DNA of 64,000 nucleotides. Origin: Chryseobacterium sp. FH2. Its GTDB lineage: Bacteria > Bacteroidota > Bacteroidia > Flavobacteriales > Weeksellaceae. Where the stretch lies: positions 124,001 to 188,000 of the forward strand of contig NZ_LFNE01000007.1 of NCBI RefSeq assembly GCF_001045455.1, in the 5' to 3' direction. Each line of letters begins with the position of its first letter. Within the stretch, counting starts at the first letter, position 1. The notes below the pieces were generated by a model. That model did no database searches. It had not been told where the DNA came from and worked only from the letters and a program-made list of their open reading frames with translations. Positions 52,401 through 59,999 of this stretch are shown here, one piece after another. Both the position numbers and the translations under genes were made by a program.

Positions 52401-53457
52401 TTTTGTTGCTCAATTCTTTAATTTTATCTCTTAATATAGGAGAAATATTTTTGATAGTTAATTTGTTCCCACTACCATCTAAGACAATTGTATTATCTAA
52501 AATTAGTTTGGTATCAAACTCAATTTTAAATTCCTTATCAGAATAAGTAATTGTCTTCAGGAACTTCATACGTACTTTATCTCCACTTATGATTTCACTA
52601 ACTCTATAAGCTTCTTCAGTAGCAAAATCTTGAAAATGCTCAGGATTATCAGGATTTAGAATACTTGAAATTGTCGATAAAAGAATTTCTTTTTTATTAT
52701 CTATACAATCGTGGCAATAAGTAAATACTTTATTTTTTTTATTAATTTTTGTATTTCTATCCCACTGTTCGATATCAGCGTATGCTTCAATGGCAGTAAT
52801 TAACCGTTTTGTAGATTCTGTACTTGTATTTTTATTATCAACATCAATAAATGACATAAAATAATAACTGACTTCTTTCATTCCTTTAACGAAGGATAGA
52901 TATGTCTTTCTCTCTGAAGGAAGATTATTTTCAATATTTACCCATTCTGTTAGATTGATTAAGCAAGCAACATCAACTTTACTTAAATCTAAGTTTTTAA
53001 TATTATCTAATGTTAAGCTTTTTTCATCAATAACAAATCCTTCCTTGTTGTTAATCATTAAAATTAAAAGTAGATCATTGGATGTTATTATATTTCTATA
53101 TTCGCATATAATCATATAACCGCCAGTTGCAGCTACGGTATTTTCTAATACAATTTTATAATGATTCATCACATTAATGGAAAAATCATAAAATTGGCAG
53201 TCACCATTAATGTAATCAATTAAACAATCTCTAAACTTGGGGTTTTCTTCAGCAAAAATCCCATAAATTGGACTAGATTTTTTATGATAAGACTTATCAA
53301 GATTTCCAAGAAATGTTTTTTCCTTTTCTCCAATTGTTAATAAGTTATCAGCAGCCTTAGGATTAACAAGTCTATTTCCAGCATCTTTTAATAGCTGATG
53401 GATTACTATGTTTTTGACTTCTAAATTTTCTCCAATTTTTTCGAATTTTTTCGCCAT
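52393..53457 (-). CDS. NdpA/YejK-like nucleoid-associated protein
   Basis: The 354-residue protein fits the 37-kDa nucleoid-associated (NdpA, PF04245) family. The landmark stretch L-S-F-V-K-G-M-K-E-V-S-Y-Y-F is near residue 177. The order is also typical: an N-terminal I-V-I-H-Q-L-L strand, a middle L-L-I-L-M-I-N strand and a C-terminal beta domain. YejK of E. coli is a low-copy DNA-binding protein of unclear role. Here it leads a four-gene operon at the element's right end, which suggests a DNA-recognition or regulatory part. Confidence 0.75.
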   Translation of the reverse strand: MAKKFEKIGENLEVKNIVIHQLLKDAGNRLVNPKAADNLLTIGEKEKTFLGNLDKSYHKKSSPIYGIFAEENPKFRDCLIDYINGDCQFYDFSINVMNHYKIVLENTVAATGGYMIICEYRNIITSNDLLLILMINNKEGFVIDEKSLTLDNIKNLDLSKVDVACLINLTEWVNIENNLPSERKTYLSFVKGMKEVSYYFMSFIDVDNKNTSTESTKRLITAIEAYADIEQWDRNTKINKKNKVFTYCHDCIDNKKEILLSTISSILNPDNPEHFQDFATEEAYRVSEIISGDKVRMKFLKTITYSDKEFKIEFDTKLILDNTIVLDGSGNKLTIKNISPILRDKIKELSNKNA

Positions 53458-53488
53458 ATTTAAATTGTTTACATTCGATTAGTTTTTT

Positions 53489-53496
53489 CAAATATA
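53489..53496 (-). promoter_or_regulatory. Candidate promoter of the four-gene operon
   Basis: On the minus strand TATATTTG matches the -7 consensus TAnnTTTG, 31 bases before the NdpA-like start codon. An ACATT-N4-AATGT inverted repeat at about 53500-53513 lies directly upstream and could be an operator. Confidence 0.45.
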
Positions 53497-53601
53497 CAAA
53501 CATTAGTCAATGTAGCATTTACGGTTTACCATAATTTAGTCTTTAGTCTTAGAAAATAATTATAAAAACTCTAAATGTATTTTACATTATTTAAAGAAAA
53601 G

Positions 53602-53620
53602 TTTCCCCTATATTTTCCCC
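53602..53620 (+). promoter_or_regulatory. Paired TTTCCCC motif near attR, candidate arm site
   Basis: Copies start at 53602 and 53614, spaced 12 bases as at 40100-40118. They lie 55 bases inside attR. Confidence 0.5.
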
Positions 53621-53674
53621 TTTGTAAATACAATTGTCTGAAAGTCCCATAAATAAAGGGAAAAATAAAAAATA

Positions 53675-53695
53675 TTCGAGCCCAGGTGGGACCAC
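53675..53695 (+). repeat. attR: copy of the tRNA 3' end
   Basis: The same 21 bases as at 39966-39986, without the rest of the tRNA. Beyond it lies a hairpin terminator and about 260 bases without a gene up to 54000. Confidence 0.9.
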
Positions 53696-53709
53696 TACAA
53701 AAACTCGAC

Positions 53710-53735
53710 AAGCCCCTATTTATGGGGCTTTTTTA
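53710..53735 (+). terminator. Original tRNA terminator after attR
   Basis: AAGCCCC / GGGGCTT with an A/T loop and a run of T, 15 bases after attR. It probably ended the tRNA transcript before integration. The bases 53736-53999 hold nothing else that I can support. Confidence 0.7.
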
Positions 53736-53999
53736 TTTCCCAAAACCACAACGCTGAAATATACGCTTAAACTTCCTCGGAAAAGCTTTGCTGGATTGAC
53801 TTCGCATAGATGTGGTTCTATTTTAAAATAAAAATTAAAATGATTTTGTGATTATAAAATTACAGAAGTTATTCTCCTATTTTATATCTGTATTACCTTT
53901 GCCTAAAGAGATTGAGAAAATTTCCATTTTCGTCAATCTCCAGTATTTCTTCAGAACCCATCAAATATTTTTACCTTAGTCCTTCCAAAAGTCTTTTTT

Positions 54000-55055
54000 A
54001 TGAGTAGAAATGATAGAACTATATTAGAATTAACAGAATTATCTTTGGAATCAGTAGCCAAAGTTTTTAATTTTTTAGAAAATGTTCTTAAAGATTATCT
54101 TTTAGAAATAGATACTTTTGAAACAGAATTGCAGAAATACTCACTCTTAGAGCAGTATTTTATCTGTGAATACGGTTCAATCTATTATTCAAAACAGAAA
54201 ATTAACTCTCTTTTGAAATCTCGATCTTTTAATGGTTATGAAGACTTTCAGATAAGATTCATAGAAGAAAATGCTGATAACTTTATTAAAGGGGTTGAAG
54301 GGATGAGAGAATCCTTAAAAAAATTAGCAAAGAATCATAAACGGAAATACGGAGATTTTACCACTTTCAAACTTCCTGATGGATTCATAGAGGAGCCGAT
54401 TGATTTTAGACTACCGCTGTATTTTGCTGTTGAAGATGCTCGAGATTTTGAAAAAAGGTTAGGAAACAAATTAAAAACAAAATCAGATTTCAAACAAGAG
54501 GTATATACAATTCTTGGAGATATTTTACAGGAAGAGGATATTCAATTGTTCTTTGATAATTCTTTTGCCTATTCGACCAATCCGTATCCAATAATACTAT
54601 TGTATCTCACTATTAATAAGAAAACAGAATTTAAGAAAAAGATGCTACAACTTTATACAAGCTATTCCAATTATTATCTACGTGGGAAAAGCCAGTATGA
54701 GAACTATTATATTGAGTATCATTCGGACTTAGCGGAGCAGATAAAGAATAAAAAAATCAAGAAAACTGTATTGAATTCTGAAGGTTTATTGGTTGATACA
54801 GGGGAATTTATTGAACTGACAGAACCACGAAGTCATTTCTATCCAAAAATCAAAGACAAAGAGGATAAGCAGAGGTTTATAAAGGAACTCAAGTTATTTC
54901 GTCTTCCTGAAATTACCAAAGAAGATTTCGCAAAAATCTTATACAATTCATTTGTTCATATCCGTGAGGGATATGTTGAAGATACTATTGAAAACCCTGA
55001 ATTATCTCTGGAACAATATCTTAAAAAGGTTTCTACTGAATCAATAAGAAACTAA
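54000..55055 (+). CDS. Hypothetical protein of the second accessory region
   Basis: A 351-residue, helical and highly charged protein with no signal peptide. I see no catalytic motif. Its length, Tyr-rich middle (Y-S-N-Y-Y-L-R-G-K near residue 220) and place before an HTH/primase module recall regulatory proteins of Bacteroidetes mobile elements, such as the RteC group, but I could not find that family's sequence marks. Confidence 0.5.
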   Translation: MSRNDRTILELTELSLESVAKVFNFLENVLKDYLLEIDTFETELQKYSLLEQYFICEYGSIYYSKQKINSLLKSRSFNGYEDFQIRFIEENADNFIKGVEGMRESLKKLAKNHKRKYGDFTTFKLPDGFIEEPIDFRLPLYFAVEDARDFEKRLGNKLKTKSDFKQEVYTILGDILQEEDIQLFFDNSFAYSTNPYPIILLYLTINKKTEFKKKMLQLYTSYSNYYLRGKSQYENYYIEYHSDLAEQIKNKKIKKTVLNSEGLLVDTGEFIELTEPRSHFYPKIKDKEDKQRFIKELKLFRLPEITKEDFAKILYNSFVHIREGYVEDTIENPELSLEQYLKKVSTESIRN

Positions 55056-55164
55056 AAGACATACATCGTATGTAAAACGTGCAAATATCGTTCTGATTCT
55101 GCACATCGTACTACAAAAAAATCTTCGCTATTCTACTTTTGACCTGTCAAATTGAGACAAGGTC

Positions 55165-55473
55165 ATGGATAACAACGCACTAACATATCATTTATCAAAA
55201 GTTTTTTCAGAGCTGAAGGCTGGAATAGCTGATGAAGTGATTTCTCAGCTGAAAGAGCAAGGCTTTGGACTGGCAGGGACGCCTGTGGGTCAGGAAAAGC
55301 TTTTGACTGATAAACAGTTATGCGAACTCCTCCAAATCTCAACTTCACATCTCTCCAACTTTAGAAAAGCTAATCCCGATTTTCCTTCTCTTCCGATCGG
55401 CAAGAATGTGCGGTTTAAGCTCTCTGAGGTGGAAGAATTTCTAAAGTTTAACCAAAAAAAAGTAAAGAAATAA
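55165..55473 (+). CDS. HTH DNA-binding protein of the replication module
   Basis: The 102-residue protein has a helical N-terminus and a C-terminal winged HTH (L-T-D-K-Q-L-C-E-L-L-Q-I-S-T-S-H-L-S-N-F near residue 48, then I-G-K-N-V-R-F and V-E-E-F-L). This is the excisionase-like HTH_17 form. Its stop is one base before the primase-helicase start, so they are co-transcribed. It is comparable to the HTH gene before Rep in element 1. Confidence 0.8.
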   Translation: MDNNALTYHLSKVFSELKAGIADEVISQLKEQGFGLAGTPVGQEKLLTDKQLCELLQISTSHLSNFRKANPDFPSLPIGKNVRFKLSEVEEFLKFNQKKVKK

Positions 55474-55474
55474 A

Positions 55475-57034
55475 ATGGAGAACAAAAAAATAGATATTCC
55501 ATTTGAGGTTACTGATAAGGGTAAAGTACGGTTTGATACGTACGGTTATATAGGATATACCGAAGATTTGGGATTCAGAAGAACCAAAATATTTGGAGTT
55601 GAGCATCTTGTTAGAATACAGAATAATATTGTAAAAATTGTTAATAAGTCGGATATCATACATGTAGCTTTGGAATATCTTGATGAAAATTTCGATCAGA
55701 AATCAGAACTTGAGTATGGAGCTACCAAATATGAAATTAAAAATGCATGGATCAATAAAGCACGGCAGATTTCAGAAGATGCGACATTATCATTTTTGCG
55801 ATATGAAGAACTTAACCCGCTTAGGGATACGCAGGAAATAAGCTATTTCTGTTATCAAAACACAGTGGTAAAAGTACAGGCAAAGACTATCGAAACTGTA
55901 GATTATCGGGATTTAGAACATCATGTTTTTTACGATCAGATCATCCAGAGAGGTTTTAGCTATGATGAATCTTGTTTAGGCGAATTCATTCCATTCAGAC
56001 AATTCATACACAATGTTGCAGGAAATATTGAGGAGAGGATCTTACCATTTGAGGTAATGATTGGCTATATGCTTCATACATTTCAGAATCCTGCCTTGGC
56101 AAAAGCAATCATCTTACTTGATAGTATTGTTAATGAAATTGGACTGATAGAAGGAGGAACAGGAAAATCACTCCTAGTGAGAGGATTGAGCTATATGAGA
56201 TTCCTGTGTAATATTTCCGGAAAAGATTTTTCCAGTAGTTCCGGTTTTGCATTCCAAAGAGTAACACCTTTCACTAGTATTGTCGCTATTAATGATATTA
56301 AAGAAAATCAGAACTTCGAAGGTTTCTTTGGCAGAATAACAGACGGGTTTACAATAAGCAGGAAGTACAAACATGATATTTTCATCGCATTTGCTTATGG
56401 TCCGAAAATGATTATCACAAGCAACTATTATGTAAAATCTCCGTCAGGAAACAGTACAGAAAGAAGGAAACATGAAATTGAATTATCAACCCACTACGGT
56501 AAAGATTTAACGGTTTATGATGATTTTGGACATCACTTCTTTGATGATTGGAAAGAAGATCAATGGTTAGGGTTTGACCACTACATGCTACACTGTGTTA
56601 AGTTATATCTTGAAAAAGGATTGGTAAAAGCCCCTCCTATCAACTTAGAGTTAAGAAAACTCATTAGTGAGGTAGGATTGGAACTGATGGAATTCTTAGA
56701 TCAAATATTACTGACCAAAACCAAGCTTCATAAAAAAGAGTTGTTTGCTGAATTCAGAAAAGAATCAATAGGATCACGGTATCAGCTGAGTTTGAGAGGA
56801 TTCACAATAAGACTTAAAAAATATCTGGAATATAAAGGTATAGGCTATGTAGAAACTCCGAGTAATACTAAGGTTTTTATTGAAGTCATTACCGCAAAGC
56901 CTGATGAACACTTGATTTTAACAATCAATGATGTTAAGACCGACTACAAAACCGTAGATACTGCTAATAAAATGACACGATTAGTCAATCAGTTACAGAA
57001 ATTTTTCAATCCTGAAAATAACACAGAAAATTAA
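55475..57034 (+). CDS. Primase-helicase-like (DUF5906, SF3-type) protein
   Basis: The 519-residue protein has an N-terminal domain of about 200 residues of unclear type and a P-loop ATPase domain: Walker A E-G-G-T-G-K-S near 227, a Walker B-like I-V-A-I-N-D-I near 270 and a sensor strand P-K-M-I-I-T-S-N-Y near 310. An R-R-K-H-E arginine-finger-like site follows near 328, and a winged-helix-like tail comes after. This fits the primase-helicase proteins (DUF5906) of phages and mobile elements. It probably unwinds DNA for the polymerase encoded downstream. Confidence 0.8.
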   Translation: MENKKIDIPFEVTDKGKVRFDTYGYIGYTEDLGFRRTKIFGVEHLVRIQNNIVKIVNKSDIIHVALEYLDENFDQKSELEYGATKYEIKNAWINKARQISEDATLSFLRYEELNPLRDTQEISYFCYQNTVVKVQAKTIETVDYRDLEHHVFYDQIIQRGFSYDESCLGEFIPFRQFIHNVAGNIEERILPFEVMIGYMLHTFQNPALAKAIILLDSIVNEIGLIEGGTGKSLLVRGLSYMRFLCNISGKDFSSSSGFAFQRVTPFTSIVAINDIKENQNFEGFFGRITDGFTISRKYKHDIFIAFAYGPKMIITSNYYVKSPSGNSTERRKHEIELSTHYGKDLTVYDDFGHHFFDDWKEDQWLGFDHYMLHCVKLYLEKGLVKAPPINLELRKLISEVGLELMEFLDQILLTKTKLHKKELFAEFRKESIGSRYQLSLRGFTIRLKKYLEYKGIGYVETPSNTKVFIEVITAKPDEHLILTINDVKTDYKTVDTANKMTRLVNQLQKFFNPENNTEN

Positions 57035-57050
57035 CAATTAAAATTAAATA

Positions 57051-57578
57051 ATGACAGAAGTAATAATAAAAGAAAAGATCCTCGTCATAGACTTGGAGAC
57101 TGCGGGGTTAGACCCATTTACAGACCATATAGTGAGTGTTGCTATATCTGTTGAAAAAGGAAAGGGATTTAACATTGTTCTCCCTTTTTATAAAAATAAA
57201 GCCAAAGTGAAAGAATTCTTACAGCCAATTTTACCGATACTCGAAGATGAAACGATTATCAAAGTCTTTCATAATGCGAAGTTTGATTTAAAATTCTTTC
57301 ATCAATATGGGATTGAGATTAAAGGTGAAATTAAAGACACTATGATTATGGACTATCTGTCTGATCCCAACCGTAAAACTCACGGATTGAAAGAAATTTC
57401 AAAACTCCATCTTCATTATCACCAGATTTCCTTTGAAGAAATGAGAAAAGGCAGGGATATTACCGAAGTTCCGAAAGAAGAGCTTACAAAATATGCCTGT
57501 GAAGATGCAGACCTAACCCTACAATTGTATCATTTTTTAACTCATAAATTAAATCAGGATTATGGACAAAGCAATTAA
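57051..57578 (+). CDS. DEDD 3'-5' exonuclease, Pol I proofreading-domain-like
   Basis: The 175-residue protein is a stand-alone version of the 3'-5' exonuclease domain of DNA polymerase I. The four acidic positions are visible: D14-x-E16 in V-I-D-L-E-T-A-G-L-D, Asp in H-N-A-K-F-D-L near 80, and Y-x-x-x-D in K-Y-A-C-E-D-A-D near 152. It overlaps the polymerase gene by 17 bases in another frame. The pair thus encodes a split proofreading DNA polymerase. Confidence 0.88.
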   Translation: MTEVIIKEKILVIDLETAGLDPFTDHIVSVAISVEKGKGFNIVLPFYKNKAKVKEFLQPILPILEDETIIKVFHNAKFDLKFFHQYGIEIKGEIKDTMIMDYLSDPNRKTHGLKEISKLHLHYHQISFEEMRKGRDITEVPKEELTKYACEDADLTLQLYHFLTHKLNQDYGQSN

Positions 57579-58833
57579 TACGTTAGAACATAATTTAATC
57601 CGTGTTCTCCTTAAAATAGAACTCAATGGTGCGAAAATAGACACGAAGAAATTAGAAAGTGTAGAATATCAGTTATTGAATCGACTACAAACGACCACCG
57701 AAAAAATAATGGAGATTGCAGGAACAGAAATCAACCTTAACAGTAATGAACAGCTGAGTACTCTGCTTTTTGAAACGTTGGGACTTCAACCGAAAGTTAC
57801 TTCCAAAGGTAAATCGGGATTGATTTCGGTTAATAAATCGCATTTGGAGAAACTTAAAGACGACCACAAAATTGTTCCGCTCCTCTTGGATTACAGGAAA
57901 ACCAACACCTTGTTAAGTTTCTGTAATCAATTGAAAGAAGTTCACCCGAAAACAAAAAGGCTTCATTGCAATTTAAATCAGATAGGAACAGCGACAGGAC
58001 GATTTAGTTGTAGTAAGCCGAATTTACAGAATATTCCCAATGTGAAATTAAACGAAGAAGATAGTGATGAACTTAAAATTATAGCTTCCAAGTTCAGAGA
58101 GGTTTTTATTGCTGAAAAAGGCTATTTGTTGATTGGTGCAGATTATTCGCAGATTGAGCTTAGGGTTATGGCTGAAATGAGTCAGGACAGTTTTTTACTC
58201 GATGCGTATAATAAGGGTATAGATATTCACGAACTAACAGCTTCTAAAGTGTTCAATTGCAGGATTTCAGAAGTAACGAAAGAGCAAAGAAATATTGCTA
58301 AGACGATCAATTTCGGTTTGATTTACGGAATGTCAGCAGTAGGATTAGCGGAATCCCTTACAATAATTACAAAGAAACATCATTCTAAGGAAGATGCCGA
58401 AAAAATGATGTCAGATTATTTTGCTGAATTCAATGGTGTAAAATCTTGCTTGGAGGGTTTAATAAATTATGCCGATCATCACGGATATTCAAAAACATTG
58501 TTCGGAAGAACCAGACCAATTCCTGAACTTGCTTCTAACGACATGGCAATTCGTGAAAAAGGGAAACGTCTTGCAATGAATTCTCCTGTACAGGGAAGTG
58601 CAGCCGATATTATCAAAATGGCAATGGTAAATTGTGATAAAGCTATTACAGAGAAGGGTTTGCAGTCAAAAATCATACTCCAAATCCACGATGAATTGCT
58701 TTTTGAGGTTCCTGAAAGTGAAGTGGAGATCATGGAAGAGCTTATAAAACATGAAATGGAGAACGTTGTAAGACTTTCTATACCTCTTATAGTAGAACTC
58801 GGCAAAGGTGCTAATTGGGCAGAAGCCCACTAA
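57562..58833 (+). CDS. Family A DNA polymerase, polymerase domain only
   Basis: The 423-residue protein holds the polymerase domain of Pol I without 5' nuclease or proofreading parts. Landmarks are T-G-R-F-S-C-S-K-P-N-L-Q-N-I-P near residue 145, motif A A-D-Y-S-Q-I-E-L-R with catalytic Asp194, the O-helix R-N-I-A-K-T-I-N-F-G-L-I-Y-G at 243-256, N-S-P-V-Q-G-S-A-A-D-I near 339 and motif C I-H-D-E-L near 375. Its start overlaps the exonuclease gene. It is probably the replicase of this mobile region; the size is close to the polymerase part of phage-encoded Pol A enzymes. Confidence 0.95.
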   Translation: MDKAINTLEHNLIRVLLKIELNGAKIDTKKLESVEYQLLNRLQTTTEKIMEIAGTEINLNSNEQLSTLLFETLGLQPKVTSKGKSGLISVNKSHLEKLKDDHKIVPLLLDYRKTNTLLSFCNQLKEVHPKTKRLHCNLNQIGTATGRFSCSKPNLQNIPNVKLNEEDSDELKIIASKFREVFIAEKGYLLIGADYSQIELRVMAEMSQDSFLLDAYNKGIDIHELTASKVFNCRISEVTKEQRNIAKTINFGLIYGMSAVGLAESLTIITKKHHSKEDAEKMMSDYFAEFNGVKSCLEGLINYADHHGYSKTLFGRTRPIPELASNDMAIREKGKRLAMNSPVQGSAADIIKMAMVNCDKAITEKGLQSKIILQIHDELLFEVPESEVEIMEELIKHEMENVVRLSIPLIVELGKGANWAEAH

Positions 58834-58864
58834 ACGGGAAAAATAATTTTTTAAAATATATAAC

Positions 58865-59875
58865 ATGACAACAAAAGCAGAATTAGTAGGCAATATAGGT
58901 GACTTGAAAGACAGCAAAACAGTTATTAATCACAAAAATTTCAGAACAATGAGAAAACGAATTTTAACTTTCCAAAACATAGTGGGGAATATGAAGCCCC
59001 CAAGATTATTTAATTTTCATATTGACTTTGTAAAACTGGAGATTCTATACAATTATTATGATATTAATTTTGAAAACCTGGTTGAGCATCCCACTATTAA
59101 AAATCAATATATTCTAAAGCCTGAAATTTGGGAACATCACAAAAATTTCAGTGTGTATTTCACTGAAAAGAAAGCAATAATAAAATTTAGCCTTCCTTAT
59201 TTCATTTATGGACATAATTTTTGTGAGCTTGATACACAGGATCTTTTGGCGGTTAGGGATTTTATGTCTAAAGAATTGGGCTTAGAAATTAAATTTGCTA
59301 AAATAAAGGAACTTGAATTCGGAGCGTATGAGAATATTGATAGTGATAGTAAGGATTATATCAGCTCTATTGTAGGAATCAAAAACTATGAACTGGAAAA
59401 ATCGACAGACGGGTTTAAAATGTTCGGAGATAGAAAAAGAAATTTCCATTACAAAGTATATGATGCTGTCGCCAATGCTAAAGCCAAAAAGACATTTACG
59501 CTTGGGAATTATCCTGAAATGGGCCTGGTCAAACATGAAATAAAGCTAACTAGTACTCAGCCTTATTTTGATAGTCTTTATTATAATGACTTATCTGAAC
59601 CATTATCTGAATATCGAGGGATATTAGAGAAAGAATTAATCAGTTCCCGAAAATCATTAATTCTAAAGAATGAAAATCCTGTATTACTCTATGATACAGA
59701 CTTGACTCATATCCTCTACGCAGGGCTTAAACAATATGAGAGCGGTGTTGCTTCTAAAAATGTTGTCAAATCACTGTTTAATTTGATTGAAAATTCTGGG
59801 CTAACTCCGTCACAAAAGAGTAAACGCCGAAAAGCCATCAATCTCTTAGAAGATCAGTACAATCAAAGGTTTTAG
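58865..59875 (+). CDS. Replication initiator-like protein, second region
   Basis: The 336-residue protein has K-E-L-E-F-G-A-Y-E near residue 142, F-H-Y-K-V-Y-D near 197 and V-K-H-E-I-K-L-T near 221. The spacing of these three segments resembles the element 1 protein at 46997 and gene II-type replication initiators, although overall identity is low. It lies 31 bases after the polymerase gene. The catalytic Tyr cannot be assigned by eye. It could also be a relaxase-like or accessory replication protein. Confidence 0.5.
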   Translation: MTTKAELVGNIGDLKDSKTVINHKNFRTMRKRILTFQNIVGNMKPPRLFNFHIDFVKLEILYNYYDINFENLVEHPTIKNQYILKPEIWEHHKNFSVYFTEKKAIIKFSLPYFIYGHNFCELDTQDLLAVRDFMSKELGLEIKFAKIKELEFGAYENIDSDSKDYISSIVGIKNYELEKSTDGFKMFGDRKRNFHYKVYDAVANAKAKKTFTLGNYPEMGLVKHEIKLTSTQPYFDSLYYNDLSEPLSEYRGILEKELISSRKSLILKNENPVLLYDTDLTHILYAGLKQYESGVASKNVVKSLFNLIENSGLTPSQKSKRRKAINLLEDQYNQRF

Positions 59876-59896
59876 CATTTGATTGAAAATTTTAAA

Positions 59897-59951
59897 ACTT
59901 TAGCCCTAACCGTTGTAGCACATTAGGATTTAGGGCTAAAGTTGCTACAAC
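59897..59951 (+). other. Interleaved inverted repeats, pseudoknot topology
   Basis: Two perfect inverted repeats are interlocked: ACTTTAGCCCTAA (59897-59909) with TTAGGGCTAAAGT (59930-59942), and GTTGTAGCA (59912-59920) with TGCTACAAC (59943-59951). In RNA they could form an H-type pseudoknot of 13 and 9 bp; in DNA they could be paired recombinase or regulator sites. The site is 48 bases before integrase 2. Confidence 0.6.
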
Positions 59952-59999
59952 AAAACTATGTCGCAAAATTTACAGTTAGCAATCTAAAAAATTAAAATA

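Larger units (their letters stand above)
39966..53695. mobile_element. Integrative element 1 in the CAU tRNA gene
   Basis: About 13.7 kb bounded by the 21-bp direct repeat of the tRNA 3' end. The order is attL, tyrosine integrase (40345), structured-RNA candidate, two membrane/secreted cargo genes, a TrlF-like ATPase, an HTH plus replication initiator pair, a four-gene minus-strand operon and attR. The cargo is more AT-rich than the core genes to the left. I see no complete conjugation machinery or phage structural gene, so it is best described as a small integrative or satellite-type element with defence-like cargo. Confidence 0.88.

Noticed and set aside
53634..53831. 65-codon reading frame across attR
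   Set aside because: It spans the recombination junction and a terminator and has no protein character.
54000..55055. Assignment of the 351-residue protein to the RteC family
   Set aside because: Context would suit, but the sequence marks that I associate with RteC are not present.
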